This document shows, piece by piece, positions 1-10,760 of a stretch of DNA of 37,733 nt (the stretch's first letter is position 1; the number at the start of each line of letters is the position of its first letter). The stretch covers positions 458,000-495,732 of the forward strand of contig SCFE01000098.1 in NCBI GenBank assembly GCA_004352715.1, in the 5' to 3' direction. The notes under the pieces were generated by a model. The model saw nothing but the letters and a program-made list of their open reading frames with translations, was not told the origin of the DNA and ran no database searches. Source of the stretch: Hofstenia miamia. Its lineage: Eukaryota; Xenacoelomorpha; Acoela. The position numbers were made by a program, and so were the translations under genes.

Positions 1-548
1 CAGGCATTAGATATCTTTATCACTTACGCAATGTAATATCAAGCAATTATCATAAACAACTGATACATGCTTTCTGTTTGTCTCATTTTCAATACTGTTC
101 TTTTCTTTTAACTAACCTAAATTCGAAACATCGTATGCTTCTATCAAAGACATTTAATTGGTGTATAAAAACTCTAAACTTTGCACAAAAGCATGACGAA
201 GCATCAGTATATCGTAATAAATATAAAATATTATCTCCGTTCTATCAAATTCATATGCATATGCTATCTATCTTATTTAAATTCAAATCTCTACAAACAT
301 CTCTCCTTTTCCTTAATGACTATATTAAATTAAATGAGCGATCGCAAAAATTTCTGTGTTTAGATAAAAATTCTAATGGCTTTCATCACATATCAATTAA
401 ATTGTGGAATAATTTAGATTATGAAACGCGAATAGAAAAAAACTATAAAAAATTTAGAAAAAAATTAAAGCAGTCTCTTCTAATAAAACAATATACATTA
501 GGGGACGGTAATACACTTCATGCATTCGAAACATACATCCAACATTGA
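1..548 (+). pseudogene. Non-LTR retrotransposon (LINE) reverse transcriptase, C-terminal end
   Basis: An open frame enters from the left edge and ends in TGA at 548. The translation has the late-RT pattern of jockey/CR1/L2-type LINEs: a 'RHLRNVIS'-like stretch, then 'SHFQYCSFLL' (compare the usual S-H-L-Q-Y-C-x-x-x-W block), then a basic C-terminal tail with a 'IKLWNNL' motif that commonly closes such proteins. The first in-frame ATG lies well inside the domain, so this is a partial copy and not a host gene. The catalytic YADD block would be further left, outside the window. No poly(A) tail or target duplication is visible downstream. The clade within the LINEs is not certain. Confidence 0.78.
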
Positions 549-1617
549 GCACCTACACAAACATTCACACAAACATTGATTATATTATTATATATTGTAC
601 ATATTAATTTGTAGTAATTTATTTGCTTATATTTTATTTTTCTTTTGTCATGTGTTAGTTTGTAGAATTTTGTATACATTGAGCAATATATTTGCTTTGA
701 CTCTTATTAGATTCCTATTGGCAGTAACAGTAGAGATTTCATTTGAAAAAATGATTCTGTATCTTCTAGGCTGTAAGGATTCAAAAAATATTTGTCAGTG
801 TTGGTGTGGTGTAGGGCTATGAAAATTGTCGTCGAACAAATATGGGGCAGGTAGATTTTGGAGCGAGAATTTTTTTAATGGGGCAATTTGGAGCGAGAAT
901 TTTTTTAATGGGGCAATTTGGGGCTGTAGGACATAAAGTTTGGTGCAATATGGGGCAAATTTCAAATGGTGCAGGTCACAAAAATCTGCCCACCCACTTC
1001 TATTTCTGCTAGAAAAAATAATCATTGTTAACTTCTGCAGTAAAAAATATTAAAGTGCCATTTTCATATAGGATTATAGGTATAGGCAGAAACATGCATA
1101 CCTACAAAATAGGCAGCATATACATTTCCTATGTTAGTTATAAATTTTGCAAGAATGTTAAAATGGGGTAACTTAGCATTTATAAATGGATAGGTATAGG
1201 ACAGATTTGGCCCGAAATTTTCGGCTAATGTCTATGTCCGATGGAGAGGTATGCATGCCCTCATAGCCCCATTGGCTATACTACAGCGTGTATGTACCGT
1301 GAGAATAAATTTGTGCATCTTCAGAGTATTATGTAAGTATTGTGTACAACGCACAGGCGCATATGCCACTCAGTTGCCTTGGCCTAAATGCATTTATGTA
1401 CACTAAAATTCTAGATAATTAATAATTAAATGTGGTTCAAATCGAGTAAGAACCCAAATGTTATAGGTAGGCCTTGAAAAACTGTTCAGGGAAATGAAAA
1501 ACGGCCAAACCTATTCATTTGCAAATTTAGTGATTCTAAGAAAAGCCATTTCAATTTGACAATAAAAGCTATAAATTATTCTATAGCATTTGAAAAGCTA
1601 TTCCTTTGAATATTTAC
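549..1617. other. Non-coding stretch between LINE end and gene B exon 3
   Basis: No convincing exon or RNA gene is seen. It holds a perfect 30-bp tandem duplication (861-920) in a locally GC-richer patch (about 840-1,000) with repeated GGGGCAA-type words. If gene B continues to the left, this is intron 3 of that gene. I looked on the minus strand for a counterpart of gene A's short exon 4 and found none. Confidence 0.5.
861..920. repeat. Perfect 30-bp tandem duplication
   Basis: Bases 861-890 and 891-920 are identical 30-mers beginning GAGCGAGAAT and ending GGGCAATTTG. Related degenerate words (TGGGGCA, TGGTGCA) continue to about 990, suggesting a decayed minisatellite. Confidence 0.9.
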
Positions 1618-2111
1618 CTCTGCGATGCACTTTGCCCCGAAATCACATCGAAATTTATCTTCTGGACATTGACAGTGTGTCTCTTCCAATATAGTGAAGC
1701 AATAGTCAATGTATTCACATTGCAGACACATGTCAGGAGAATAACATCGAAAAGTGTTCTGTGGACAATTCAGTTTTAGACAATTTAGTTCGTCGGAGTT
1801 GTAAAATAAACAATCAACTTTCCCATCACATCTTGCCGATAATGGAACACAGCTTCCTTCACCTATACATAGAAAATACCTATCTTGATCACATTTACAT
1901 ATATCTGCAATCTCCTCTTCAGAATAATGACAGTTTGTGAGATCTCGACACACACTTCGTTTTTCAAAACATCTATCTTCTTCTGGACATTTGAAATAAT
2001 AGTCGCAATCACAGGTTTCATCACTTCCATCTCGGCAGTCCTCCACATATTTTGGCTGGAATGGATCGCTGTATTTATCACAAATGAATTTTACAGATAT
2101 GCAATCTTCAC
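1618..2111 (-). CDS. Gene B exon 3: LDLa modules
   Basis: The acceptor TATTTAG precedes 2111, and the donor GCAGAG|GTAAAT follows 1618. The exon is 494 nt, entering in phase 1 and leaving in phase 0. It completes one LDLa ('EDCISVKFICDKY...DGSDETC'), holds several more, some with altered cysteine spacing ('CYSPDMCLQCEYIDYC'), and ends in the middle of a module ('FRCDFGAKCIAE'). It therefore needs a following exon to supply the last three cysteines. No such exon is visible between 1,617 and 1. Confidence 0.85.
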
Positions 2112-3567
2112 CTAAATATTAATGCATTTTAAACTTTATTTGACCTTGACCTACTAAATATTTTTGGGTTCTGTTTAATGCATTAAAAATAATAACGAAT
2201 TAACAATTCACACATATATAGATTTTACTTCAAATAACAAGTAAATCCCAAAATTAATTGACCAATTTTGGAATTAGTGAATTGGTGAATATTAATGGAG
2301 TACATTTCAATAAAAAATTTTTTGAATAACTGAGCAAAAATAACGTTTTTTGAAAGTTTTTAATCAAATTCCTTCATTTACAAGGACAAATTTAAGCTTT
2401 AATATTTTTTTATTTATTTACTGACCTTGTTACATAAAATTTGTGAAATACAAAAAATAAAATTTTAATTTTTATATTTTAAAACATTAGAAGATAAGCC
2501 TTAAATTTGAAGTTGAAATTTTTAGAAAATACATACCAGTTGTGCATGCAAAATAGTTTTTGGGACACGCATCTGTACAGTTTAGCTGTTCATCAATTTC
2601 AGCAAGACAATCATATCGTTTGTCACAGATGCGTTCACTTTTAATACAAAACTCCTCGTCAGGACAAAGAAAAGTTTTATCATCACAACCACATTCATCC
2701 GGACTGCTTTCCCCATAAGGCATGCAGTCAGGTATTCCATCGCAAATCTAAAATAATGTCGTTTGTAATTTTTAAAACAGTATGATTTTCAATTAGCCGT
2801 ATTTATCACTAGCAGATACGTTTATTTCCAATTATGTTGATAATCACATTGAACTTGTATTTGTAGAAAATTTGTTTGTATTCCAAAATTTTCTCATTTG
2901 AAGCATCAAATGTAAATTTATTCTCAAGCAGTAATGGTTGTTTTGTTTCCATAATTCATAATGAATTTGTTTTCATTGAGCCAGCTCAGCTATATAGTGT
3001 TAGGTTAGGGGTAGGATATTGGGTTAGGGACATAATTAGATTTAGGTTTGGAGTTAGAGTAATGGTTTGGGTTAAGTTTATGGTTAAGGTTATAAAATTA
3101 ATAATTATTTTTTGATAAACTAGCACATTTTTGCAATTATTTAGGTGGGAGACAACGCAAAAGTACTGATATATTATATATATTTAATTATGTTTTAAAT
3201 AAACCTTTGAAGGCGGAATGCAGTAACCACTGCGAGCTCGTATTTTAGTGCATCTGAGCCAATTTTCAGGACAACGACATGTAAATTCATCTTCATCTTC
3301 ATAATAATCGCAATCTTCAATGTTATCGCATGCTTTCTCCTGATCAATACACATTTCGCTGAAATAGCATTGATGCATGTCTGCGCCCACACATTCACTG
3401 CTGCAGTTTTCTTCATCTAAACCAGTTTCAAGGCAGTTGATTCTTCCAGAACAGACATCTTTGGAAGAAATGCACGTCTTTTGATTACCACAGTCAAAGA
3501 AGGGCTCTGGACAGTAACTGTTGATGATCTGAACAAAAGCTAACAAACATATAGCCTTAGAAAACAT
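1618..3567 (-). CDS. Gene B: secreted/membrane LDLa-repeat protein, 5' part (exons 1-3), paralogue of the LDLa-7TM receptor
   Basis: Joined minus-strand exons 3567-3205, 2747-2537 and 2111-1618 form one open frame across introns of 457 and 425 bp with matching phases (0 and 1). The first true ATG (3567) is followed by a hydrophobic signal peptide. The mature part is a string of LDLa modules with six-cysteine spacing and acidic calcium-binding ends such as CDGIPDC, DGSDE and CDGKVDC. LDLa modules fold around Ca2+ and usually bind ligands extracellularly. Exons 2 and 3 have exactly the lengths of gene A's (211 and 494 nt), so B is a tandem duplicate of A. Exon 3 ends in a GT donor in phase 0. 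The expected short exon 4 and the seven-helix exon would be left of the window. Whether B still encodes a receptor is unknown. Confidence 0.82.
2537..2747 (-). CDS. Gene B exon 2: LDLa modules
   Basis: The acceptor TTTTAG precedes 2747, and the donor CTG|GTATGT follows 2537. The exon is 211 nt, entering in phase 0 and leaving in phase 1. It carries the second half of one LDLa ('ICDGIPDC...DEC'), one complete LDLa ('GCDDKTFLCPDEEFC' to 'EQLNC') and the first half of another ('CPKNYFACTT'). About 60 of its 70 residues are identical to gene A exon 2. Confidence 0.85.
2998..3095 (+). repeat. Degenerate (T/G)TTAGGG-like simple repeat in intron 1 of gene B
   Basis: The plus strand carries irregular GGTTAGG / GGGTTAGGG / GGTTTGG / GGTTAAG words for about 100 bp. 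It resembles a decayed interstitial telomere-type or G-rich minisatellite repeat. The units are too irregular to call a true telomeric array. Confidence 0.55.
3205..3567 (-). CDS. Gene B exon 1: signal peptide and first LDLa modules
   Basis: The first ATG of this frame is at 3567-3565; a longer open frame to 3618 would start on TTG and is not needed. The start reads MFSKAICLLAFVQIINS, a typical signal peptide with cleavage likely just before YCPEPFF. Two LDLa-like modules follow and a third is begun ('CPENWLRC...GYCIPPSK'). The donor is AAAG|GTTTAT at 3205/3204, phase 0. The next exon supplies 'ICDGIPDC', which completes that LDLa module across the intron. No clear TATA box is seen upstream. 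The untranslated 5' end cannot be placed. Confidence 0.82.
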
Positions 3568-3618
3568 TGCAAAATTGAACAGTAAACAATTGCTGAATTT
3601 TTTTGATTGGTTTGCCAA

Positions 3619-4000
3619 TAAAATTCCTTAAGAGTAGCTTTCAAAAAACAATTAAATTCAATTTTTCATTACCTTCAATTTCAAAGCGAAAGCCCCTCCC
3701 ATTAATAATCACTAAGTAAAGATGTTAAGTTTTTCGAAATATTATATTTTTAATTAAGTGTTTTTTATGAAATATTCTAATAATTAATTGCTTTTGTTAT
3801 TTTTCTCTCTTGAATTAAAAAAATAGTTGCCATTGAGTTGTATTGTATTTAGCATTAGTAAATTTCCGTTGAAATATTTCTTCGTGTGTAAAGTGAAATA
3901 CTTATAAATTCTCGATACACATGCTAATTTCTCCTTACTAATTTAAATAAGACTCCAATAGGAGGAAAAATAATGTTTTTCAATAAAATAACAAAAATCG

Positions 4001-4001
<1 letters not shown>
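3619..4001. other. Region upstream of gene B, no gene seen
   Basis: AT-rich sequence that would contain the promoter and 5' untranslated region of gene B. I see no strong TATA or initiator element and no open frame of note. Confidence 0.4.

Positions 4002-4030
<29 letters not shown>
4002..4030. repeat. TA microsatellite
   Basis: An uninterrupted TA run of 29 bp, immediately followed by the first of two identical 77-bp copies flanking a single N. A second TA run at 4110-4125 follows the N. Confidence 0.95.
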
Positions 4031-4031
<1 letters not shown>

Positions 4032-4032
<1 letters not shown>

Positions 4033-4201
4033 GGCAGTTGTGATATGGAAATAATTTTTAAACAAAAAAATTTTAAGATCAACAATCTCTTGCACACAAT
4101 TTTTAGCANATATATATATATATATGGCAGTTGTGATATGGAAATAATTTTTAAACAAAAAAATTTTAAGATCAACAATCTCTTGCACACAATTTTTAGC
4201 A
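4032..4201. repeat. 77-bp direct duplication around a single-N gap
   Basis: Bases 4032-4108 and 4125-4201 are identical by eye (TGGCAGTTGTGATATGG ... TTTTTAGCA), separated by one N (4109) and a TA run. This looks like an unresolved contig overlap at a microsatellite rather than biology. Confidence 0.85.
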
Positions 4202-4558
4202 TAGTTTCAAAAAGTGACCTTGCATTGTATTGAAATTTATATGAGCAATGTAGACGAAGGGGACAAAAACATTTAAATACATTGATGATAGTAGTCTTGT
4301 AGAAATATATTGATAGTATTTGTAAAACAATGAAAATATTCGCAAATATTCCAGCCACTGCGATAACGAGGATTTTGTAGTTATCTAGGATTATTGCATT
4401 AATTTGAAAATATTGAATATATGTCAAGCTTAACGATCAAGAAAGGAAGATCGATTAGGTTCGAGATAGCCTTGTTTTTTACCAAGCTCTAACCAATCGG
4501 TGATATGCGAGCAGTCTTGTCCTCCTGATGGACCCTATGTCTGAATGACAATCATCAT
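4202..4558. other. Non-coding stretch
   Basis: No supported gene. The right half (about 4,430-4,558) may contain further decayed 3' sequence of the mariner-like transposase on the minus strand, but I cannot align it convincingly. Confidence 0.35.
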
Positions 4559-4894
4559 CTATGACAGTTTCCAGCCTTTGAATATAAGTATCCTTAGTAA
4601 CTTTGCAGCCATCTGAAAATTTTCAAAATGATTGGATAATACAGCTGGTTTGAGCTCAGACATTTTACGAGTGTAAGGGCTTCTCCAATACACCCAATAG
4701 TTTTTGTCAATCCTCATTTGAAAGTTGTGTTTGTTCATGAAACCATTAAGATAAATATGGTATTCATCGCTGAAAATAGTGGATTTTATATCCAACTGCC
4801 TTTGTTCAACCATATTGCAATCTTGAGGAAAAGCTCCAATCTTTTTACTTTGACGTTGTTTTGTAGATGCTGTGCCATTTGTAATTTGCAACAA
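4559..4894 (-). pseudogene. mariner/Tc1-like transposase fragment
   Basis: The minus-strand frame contains 'FSDEYHIYLNGFMNKHNFQ' followed by 'YWVYWRSP'. This resembles the block around the second catalytic Asp of arthropod-type mariner/IS630 transposases, commonly 'SDE-HF-LNG-VNKQN-RYW'. Such enzymes cut and paste DNA using a DDD/E triad. Only about 110 residues are open; the N-terminal helix-turn-helix part and the last acidic block are not recognisable, and no inverted terminal repeats were found. It is a dead fragment if the assignment is right. Confidence 0.55.
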
Positions 4895-6087
4895 ATTAAG
4901 GCATCTAGAAATACCGAATCAAACTTTAAAGATTTACTCTTTCTCTTTGAAATACTACCGTTTTCTGTATCACCGTGTAACGAGCTGTTAGTTTAAGATT
5001 TATATTGTTTGAACAAGAAGGAATGAGGTTATTTTGCCTCCAACTTTTTAGGGGATTGGGCATTGTGATAAGAAATTATAAAATGCGGGAAAGAGAGCAG
5101 TAAATGCATTTCAGGCATAATATATTCTTACAGCTAATGGGGTTTATGTAGAAATCTGGTTATATGAGAGATTTTGTTGACGAAAACCGGGAGACTAACT
5201 AAAATTTATTTAGATTCTTTAGAGACTGACGGAGCATTAGCGAAGACTGAAAACTGTCAAATAAATGGCTCCGTGTGATGTATATCCGACAATAATCCAT
5301 TGGGCTATTAATGAGCGATTGGTTGCAATCAAAGGGTTTTTGATAACAGAGAATTACTTTTATATGCAAAAAACAACTCTATGTTGCTAAATAGTTCAAA
5401 CATTACGGCTTGAACAAACACCAGCCCCACAAAAGGCTGAAGGATATCATTGAGATCCTTTCAAGCATATTCAATGCAAACATTTATTTGAATTTTAAAG
5501 GAATGTCATATTTATAAATAATAACACACAAAATTGCTAAATTTAGAAAAGATTTAATATTTTAAAATTAAGGGGAACTTTGAAAGAGTTAATTTTCAGG
5601 TGCCCAAATATTCAAGAAAAACTTATGCTAAAAATTCATTTAACATATATATCATTATTTTTTACAAAACAAAAACTTCAAGAAAGCTTTTCGCAATTGC
5701 TTTTTTATAATAATAGGATGTAGGAATCATAATAATGAAGTGAGTTTTATTTGCAAGCATCTCCTCATCGATTATTGATTACAATGTTGCTTGCCACTGG
5801 TGCCACCAGTGGTGACAAATACCGTTTGCTTCCCACGAGCAGTTCACTGATGATGGTCAATATTTTTTTTAAAATGGTAATTGGTTATTCGGTATACATT
5901 GGTTGAGCTTGAGATCACAGTTGGAGGTGCAAGCCATTGAATTCATTAAAATAACAAGAGCTGGCATACAATATTGCGTTTTCAACTACTGAAGGGTAAC
6001 TAGTTTCATCTGTTATGAAAATTTAATTGTAAATCATTATAATTAATATTTGTTCGCTAGATCGCAGATCTATCCAGTAATACCATT
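4895..6087. other. Non-coding stretch with one hairpin
   Basis: No gene recognised. It contains a near-perfect hairpin at 5794-5812 related in sequence to the palindromes of the 25.2-26.1 kb foldback element. Otherwise AT-rich, low-complexity DNA. Confidence 0.4.
5794..5812. repeat. Palindrome with 9-bp arms (CCACTGGTG / CACCAGTGG)
   Basis: Two perfectly complementary 9-bp arms flank a single C. The same CCACTGGTGG/CCACCAGTGG word recurs many times at 25.2-26.1 kb, so this may be a footprint or small relative of that element. Confidence 0.8.
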
Positions 6088-6162
6088 AATATGGACCATT
6101 GTCATACAAATGAAGTCAAACTTTAATGCAATGCAATAAATAATATAATAATTTCTCTGGAA
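6088..6162. repeat. 75-bp direct repeat, copy 1
   Basis: Nearly identical to 10760-10834 (one mismatch, A/G at the 17th base), beginning AATATGGACCATTGT and ending TTTCTCTGGAA. The flanks on both sides are unrelated. Confidence 0.9.
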
Positions 6163-6484
6163 GCATCATCCAAAATAAAACAGAAATAAGCTGCAAACGT
6201 CGCAGAAGATACTAAGATCGAAAAGAAGTGATTAAAAAATATTATGATTAAATCAAGTGTGATTATTTCAGTTTGATTTGTATATTGCAACCAAGAAAAT
6301 AACATGTGTCAAAAAAGAGATAATTGTATCTGTCGATAAAAACATTTTCAACAAATTGTCGCTTACATTATTTTTAGCCGCTATCTTGGCAGACGTTTAA
6401 ATTTGAATCGACAGGTACTTCTCTTCGAATTACTATAAATAAAATTAAAACTATTGTAAGAGTTGATAAAGAATTTTACGTAGA
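6163..6484. other. Non-coding stretch before the gap
   Basis: AT-rich sequence with no supported gene or repeat. Confidence 0.35.
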
Positions 6485-7484
6485 NNNNNNNNNNNNNNNN
6501 NNNNNNNNNNNNNNNNNNNNNNNNNNNNNNNNNNNNNNNNNNNNNNNNNNNNNNNNNNNNNNNNNNNNNNNNNNNNNNNNNNNNNNNNNNNNNNNNNNNN
6601 NNNNNNNNNNNNNNNNNNNNNNNNNNNNNNNNNNNNNNNNNNNNNNNNNNNNNNNNNNNNNNNNNNNNNNNNNNNNNNNNNNNNNNNNNNNNNNNNNNNN
6701 NNNNNNNNNNNNNNNNNNNNNNNNNNNNNNNNNNNNNNNNNNNNNNNNNNNNNNNNNNNNNNNNNNNNNNNNNNNNNNNNNNNNNNNNNNNNNNNNNNNN
6801 NNNNNNNNNNNNNNNNNNNNNNNNNNNNNNNNNNNNNNNNNNNNNNNNNNNNNNNNNNNNNNNNNNNNNNNNNNNNNNNNNNNNNNNNNNNNNNNNNNNN
6901 NNNNNNNNNNNNNNNNNNNNNNNNNNNNNNNNNNNNNNNNNNNNNNNNNNNNNNNNNNNNNNNNNNNNNNNNNNNNNNNNNNNNNNNNNNNNNNNNNNNN
7001 NNNNNNNNNNNNNNNNNNNNNNNNNNNNNNNNNNNNNNNNNNNNNNNNNNNNNNNNNNNNNNNNNNNNNNNNNNNNNNNNNNNNNNNNNNNNNNNNNNNN
7101 NNNNNNNNNNNNNNNNNNNNNNNNNNNNNNNNNNNNNNNNNNNNNNNNNNNNNNNNNNNNNNNNNNNNNNNNNNNNNNNNNNNNNNNNNNNNNNNNNNNN
7201 NNNNNNNNNNNNNNNNNNNNNNNNNNNNNNNNNNNNNNNNNNNNNNNNNNNNNNNNNNNNNNNNNNNNNNNNNNNNNNNNNNNNNNNNNNNNNNNNNNNN
7301 NNNNNNNNNNNNNNNNNNNNNNNNNNNNNNNNNNNNNNNNNNNNNNNNNNNNNNNNNNNNNNNNNNNNNNNNNNNNNNNNNNNNNNNNNNNNNNNNNNNN
7401 NNNNNNNNNNNNNNNNNNNNNNNNNNNNNNNNNNNNNNNNNNNNNNNNNNNNNNNNNNNNNNNNNNNNNNNNNNNNNNNNNNNN
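6485..7484. other. Assembly gap (1,000 N)
   Basis: Exactly 1,000 N, so the length is probably a placeholder and the true size unknown. Confidence 0.98.
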
Positions 7485-7564
7485 GTGTATGAGGTCATGT
7501 TGAAATCCATTGCATCGTTCAAAAATTAAAGATACTTAAAATCCTTAGACAAAGTTTGATGCAA

Positions 7565-7566
<2 letters not shown>

Positions 7567-7618
<52 letters not shown>
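7567..7618. repeat. TA microsatellite (26 units)
   Basis: Uninterrupted TA run of 52 bp close to the 1-kb gap. Reads may not span it, so its length is uncertain. Confidence 0.97.
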
Positions 7619-7622
<4 letters not shown>

Positions 7623-8825
7623 TTTATTTTCGATGCAAATGCAATGGTAATATGGTTTCAAAAATAGAAAAAAATTGTTGTATTTATATTGAATACCTGT
7701 CCGAAATCTTAAAGGGAATCTGTTTTAGCTGGGTTTAGCATTTCATTATTTCTTGTTGTAAAGCAAATTTCGAGGCCCTGATCGGCCCTAAAAATATTTG
7801 AGGTGCGTTTTTTATGGGATTTTCTGCTCAAAGGTGCAGAGCGCGTTTGTCAGTAAAATTGCAATAGTACAAAGAGACATAGGGTTTTCTTCAATAAACT
7901 GAGGTAATGGTAATTTGTACTGACACTTAAACAATGTTGTGAGAGAAACAATTCTCAATAGATTTCTGCAGTGGTCCTTAGCTGATTTCAGAATTTTTTA
8001 AAGCTTTAATATGAATTCCCTAAACGGTCAACCATGTATTTTTAATTACTATAGGCAATAACTAATTAGAGCTGTTTTTAAATAAATAAGTTCGAACTAA
8101 TACGAAATCAATTGATTTCTAGTCATATGGAGAATGAATTGAAAACTCAAGTGAAATTCGTGTTTAAGTTATCACTCTTGTTAACAATGGAACAGCGACA
8201 ACAGTTTAAAATGATCTGGGAATGTATTTATAGCTTACTTGAATATCGACTCACCGAAAACATCAAGCAAGTCTATGAATGTATAATAATGTTGATAATC
8301 AATTTGAATTTGGAAATGTATAATTTCTAGTTATGCATGGTGTTATTCGATCAAGCGTTTTCTGGACTATAATTTTCAATGTTTAATTGCTGTTCTAATG
8401 TGTTAGTATAATTTCAACATTTGAATTATTTTATCAACTTAATGGATCCTGTGAATAGAACAGACTGAACTGAACTTGGTTGAGCCGAAGCCAATAAAAC
8501 GGATTTTATGCCTTAATTTAAAATAGGTGTAATCGAAATGTTGTTTATATACAGTGGCACACTTTATTGAGTTCATTTAGTTGTATTATAAAGTTAAATT
8601 ATTTTCCTCAAATTCTATGCTATTTATCATCAACAACACATTTGTTCAAAATCGATAGCAGATGTACTTAAAAATATTCTGGATGTGCACTTCTCTTCAA
8701 AACTAAAATTTATGGATAACAATATGCTTCCTCTTCACTTTTCCTTTGAGTATTTGAGTCTTTAAAGAAGTATCGCTGTATTGTTTCCCCTCCATTGACT
8801 TTGTTCTTAGTTGTCACTGTCGCCA
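7619..8825. other. Non-coding stretch
   Basis: No gene recognised. An open frame at 8112-8330 has no recognisable domain and AT-driven composition; I do not call it. Confidence 0.4.
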
Positions 8826-10760
8826 TGTAACATCCTCCACCTAGCTTGTTACGCCGTGTCTAATCACTGTTAAGGAATGTTTGGTAAACTGCAGGTGAGG
8901 TGTTACCCATTTGTTGAACCATCAGACTCTTCTTCTTATTAACTAGTTATGTTAATTAAGTAATCGAATATTAACCATCACTGTTTAGGTGACTGGGCAG
9001 TATGATGTTTCCTCTTCAGTTGTTCCATGGGCTCCTGCCCGAAGCCGATCTCCACAACACAGCTCCTCCTCTTCTACAATGATGGTTGAATTCACAGCAC
9101 CATCTCAGCTCAACTGGGATTAGTTATGTATGCCTTACGTTAGCTCGGTGTGTGCACTCAATTAAAGTTGTAACTGACTTAAACTCAGAGTTGTAAAGTG
9201 TTTGTTGTTTTTATTTAATAAAGCAACCGGGCATTGACACTAACTGCATGTAATTAAATATCTAAAATAGTCATTACCAAAAAACTATCNNNNNNNNNNN
9301 NNNNNNNNNNNNNNNNNNNNNNNNNNNNNNNNNNNNNNNNNNNNNNNNNNNNNNNNNNNNNNNNNNNNNNNNNNNNNNNNNNNNNNNNNNNNNNNNNNNN
9401 NNNNNNNNNNNNNNNNNNNNNNNNNNNNNNNNNNNNNNNNNNNNNNNNNNNNNNNNNNNNNNNNNNNNNNNNNNNNNNNNNNNNNNNNNNNNNNNNNNNN
9501 NNNNNNNNNNNNNNNNNNNNNNNNNNNNNNNNNNNNNNNNNNNNNNNNNNNNNNNNNNNNNNNNNNNNNNNNNNNNNNNNNNNNNNNNNNNNNNNNNNNN
9601 NNNNNNNNNNNNNNNNNNNNNNNNNNNNNNNNNNNNNNNNNNNNNNNNNNNNNNNNNNNNNNNNNNNNNNNNNNNNNNNNNNNNNNNNNNNNNNNNNNNN
9701 NNNNNNNNNNNNNNNNNNNNNNNNNNNNNNNNNNNNNNNNNNNNNNNNNNNNNNNNNNNNNNNNNNNNNNNNNNNNNNNNNNNNNNNNNNNNNNNNNNNN
9801 NNNNNNNNNNNNNNNNNNNNNNNNNNNNNNNNNNNNNNNNNNNNNNNNNNNNNNNNNNNNNNNNNNNNNNNNNNNNNNNNNNNNNNNNNNNNNNNNNNNN
9901 NNNNNNNNNNNNNNNNNNNNNNNNNNNNNNNNNNNNNNNNNNNNNNNNNNNNNNNNNNNNNNNNNNNNNNNNNNNNNNNNNNNNNNNNNNNNNNNNNNNN
10001 NNNNNNNNNNNNNNNNNNNNNNNNNNNNNNNNNNNNNNNNNNNNNNNNNNNNNNNNNNNNNNNNNNNNNNNNNNNNNNNNNNNNNNNNNNNNNNNNNNNN
10101 NNNNNNNNNNNNNNNNNNNNNNNNNNNNNNNNNNNNNNNNNNNNNNNNNNNNNNNNNNNNNNNNNNNNNNNNNNNNNNNNNNNNNNNNNNNNNNNNNNNN
10201 NNNNNNNNNNNNNNNNNNNNNNNNNNNNNNNNNNNNNNNNNNNNNNNNNNNNNNNNNNNNNNNNNNNNNNNNNNNNNNNNNNNNNNNNNGTTAGGAAGTT
10301 GTTCGATATTTAGCTATTTAATAAAGCCAATACATTTCGGTAATGGCTACATATAATATTGAATGAACAACTAGTGACAGTTTCCGGTTGCAAATAGATA
10401 TAAAACTTTCACACAATAGAGATTAAGTCGAGTTGTGTCATGACTTGAGTAAGCACCGAGCTAATGTAGGGTACACATAAGCTATCTTGATTGAGCTGAG
10501 AAGTGGCACTCAAGCAGTGGATGGAATGGTGAAATTGGATGTGGAGATCCGCTTCGGGCAGATGCCCACTGAAAGATCGATGCAGAGGTTACCGCAGTGT
10601 TTCGTCACCTAAAAAGTTAATAGTTATTTATGGTTACGTAATGTAATAGAAGAAACTAAGCAAGCAGTAACAATAAGTAAATCCTTACCCGCAATAACAC
10701 AGTCAATGTTACAAGGTAACAGTGAATCAACAGTGATAAAGCCTGGTAGAGGATATTACA
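8826..10760. mobile_element. Inverted pair of approximately 0.4-0.45 kb arms around a 1-kb gap
   Basis: The left arm (8826 to about 9270) and the reverse complement of the right arm (10760 back to about 10300) align. Both start TGTAA(C/T)ATCCTC and share, among others, a TTAACTATT/TTAACTAGTTA zone, 'CTGCCCGAAGC-GATCTCCACA', 'TCTCAGCTCAA' and 'TTAGCTCGGTG'. They begin with TGT, as LTRs do, so they could be two oppositely oriented LTRs. Alternatively they could be the long inverted arms of one foldback-like DNA element whose middle lies in the gap. The outer flanks (CGCCA left, ATATG right) show no target duplication. Confidence 0.7.
9290..10289. other. Assembly gap (1,000 N)
   Basis: Placeholder-length N run between two inverted homologous arms, a likely cause of assembly failure. 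Confidence 0.98.

Noticed and set aside
3568-3618. Longer start of gene B at 3618
   Set aside because: The codon there is TTG; the first ATG (3567) leads directly into a normal signal peptide.
6476-7522. Long open frame of 348 codons
   Set aside because: Consists almost entirely of N. The same holds for the three frames drawn across 19,781-20,780.
8112-8330. 72-residue open frame
   Set aside because: No recognisable domain, no splice or context support; expected by chance in AT-rich DNA.
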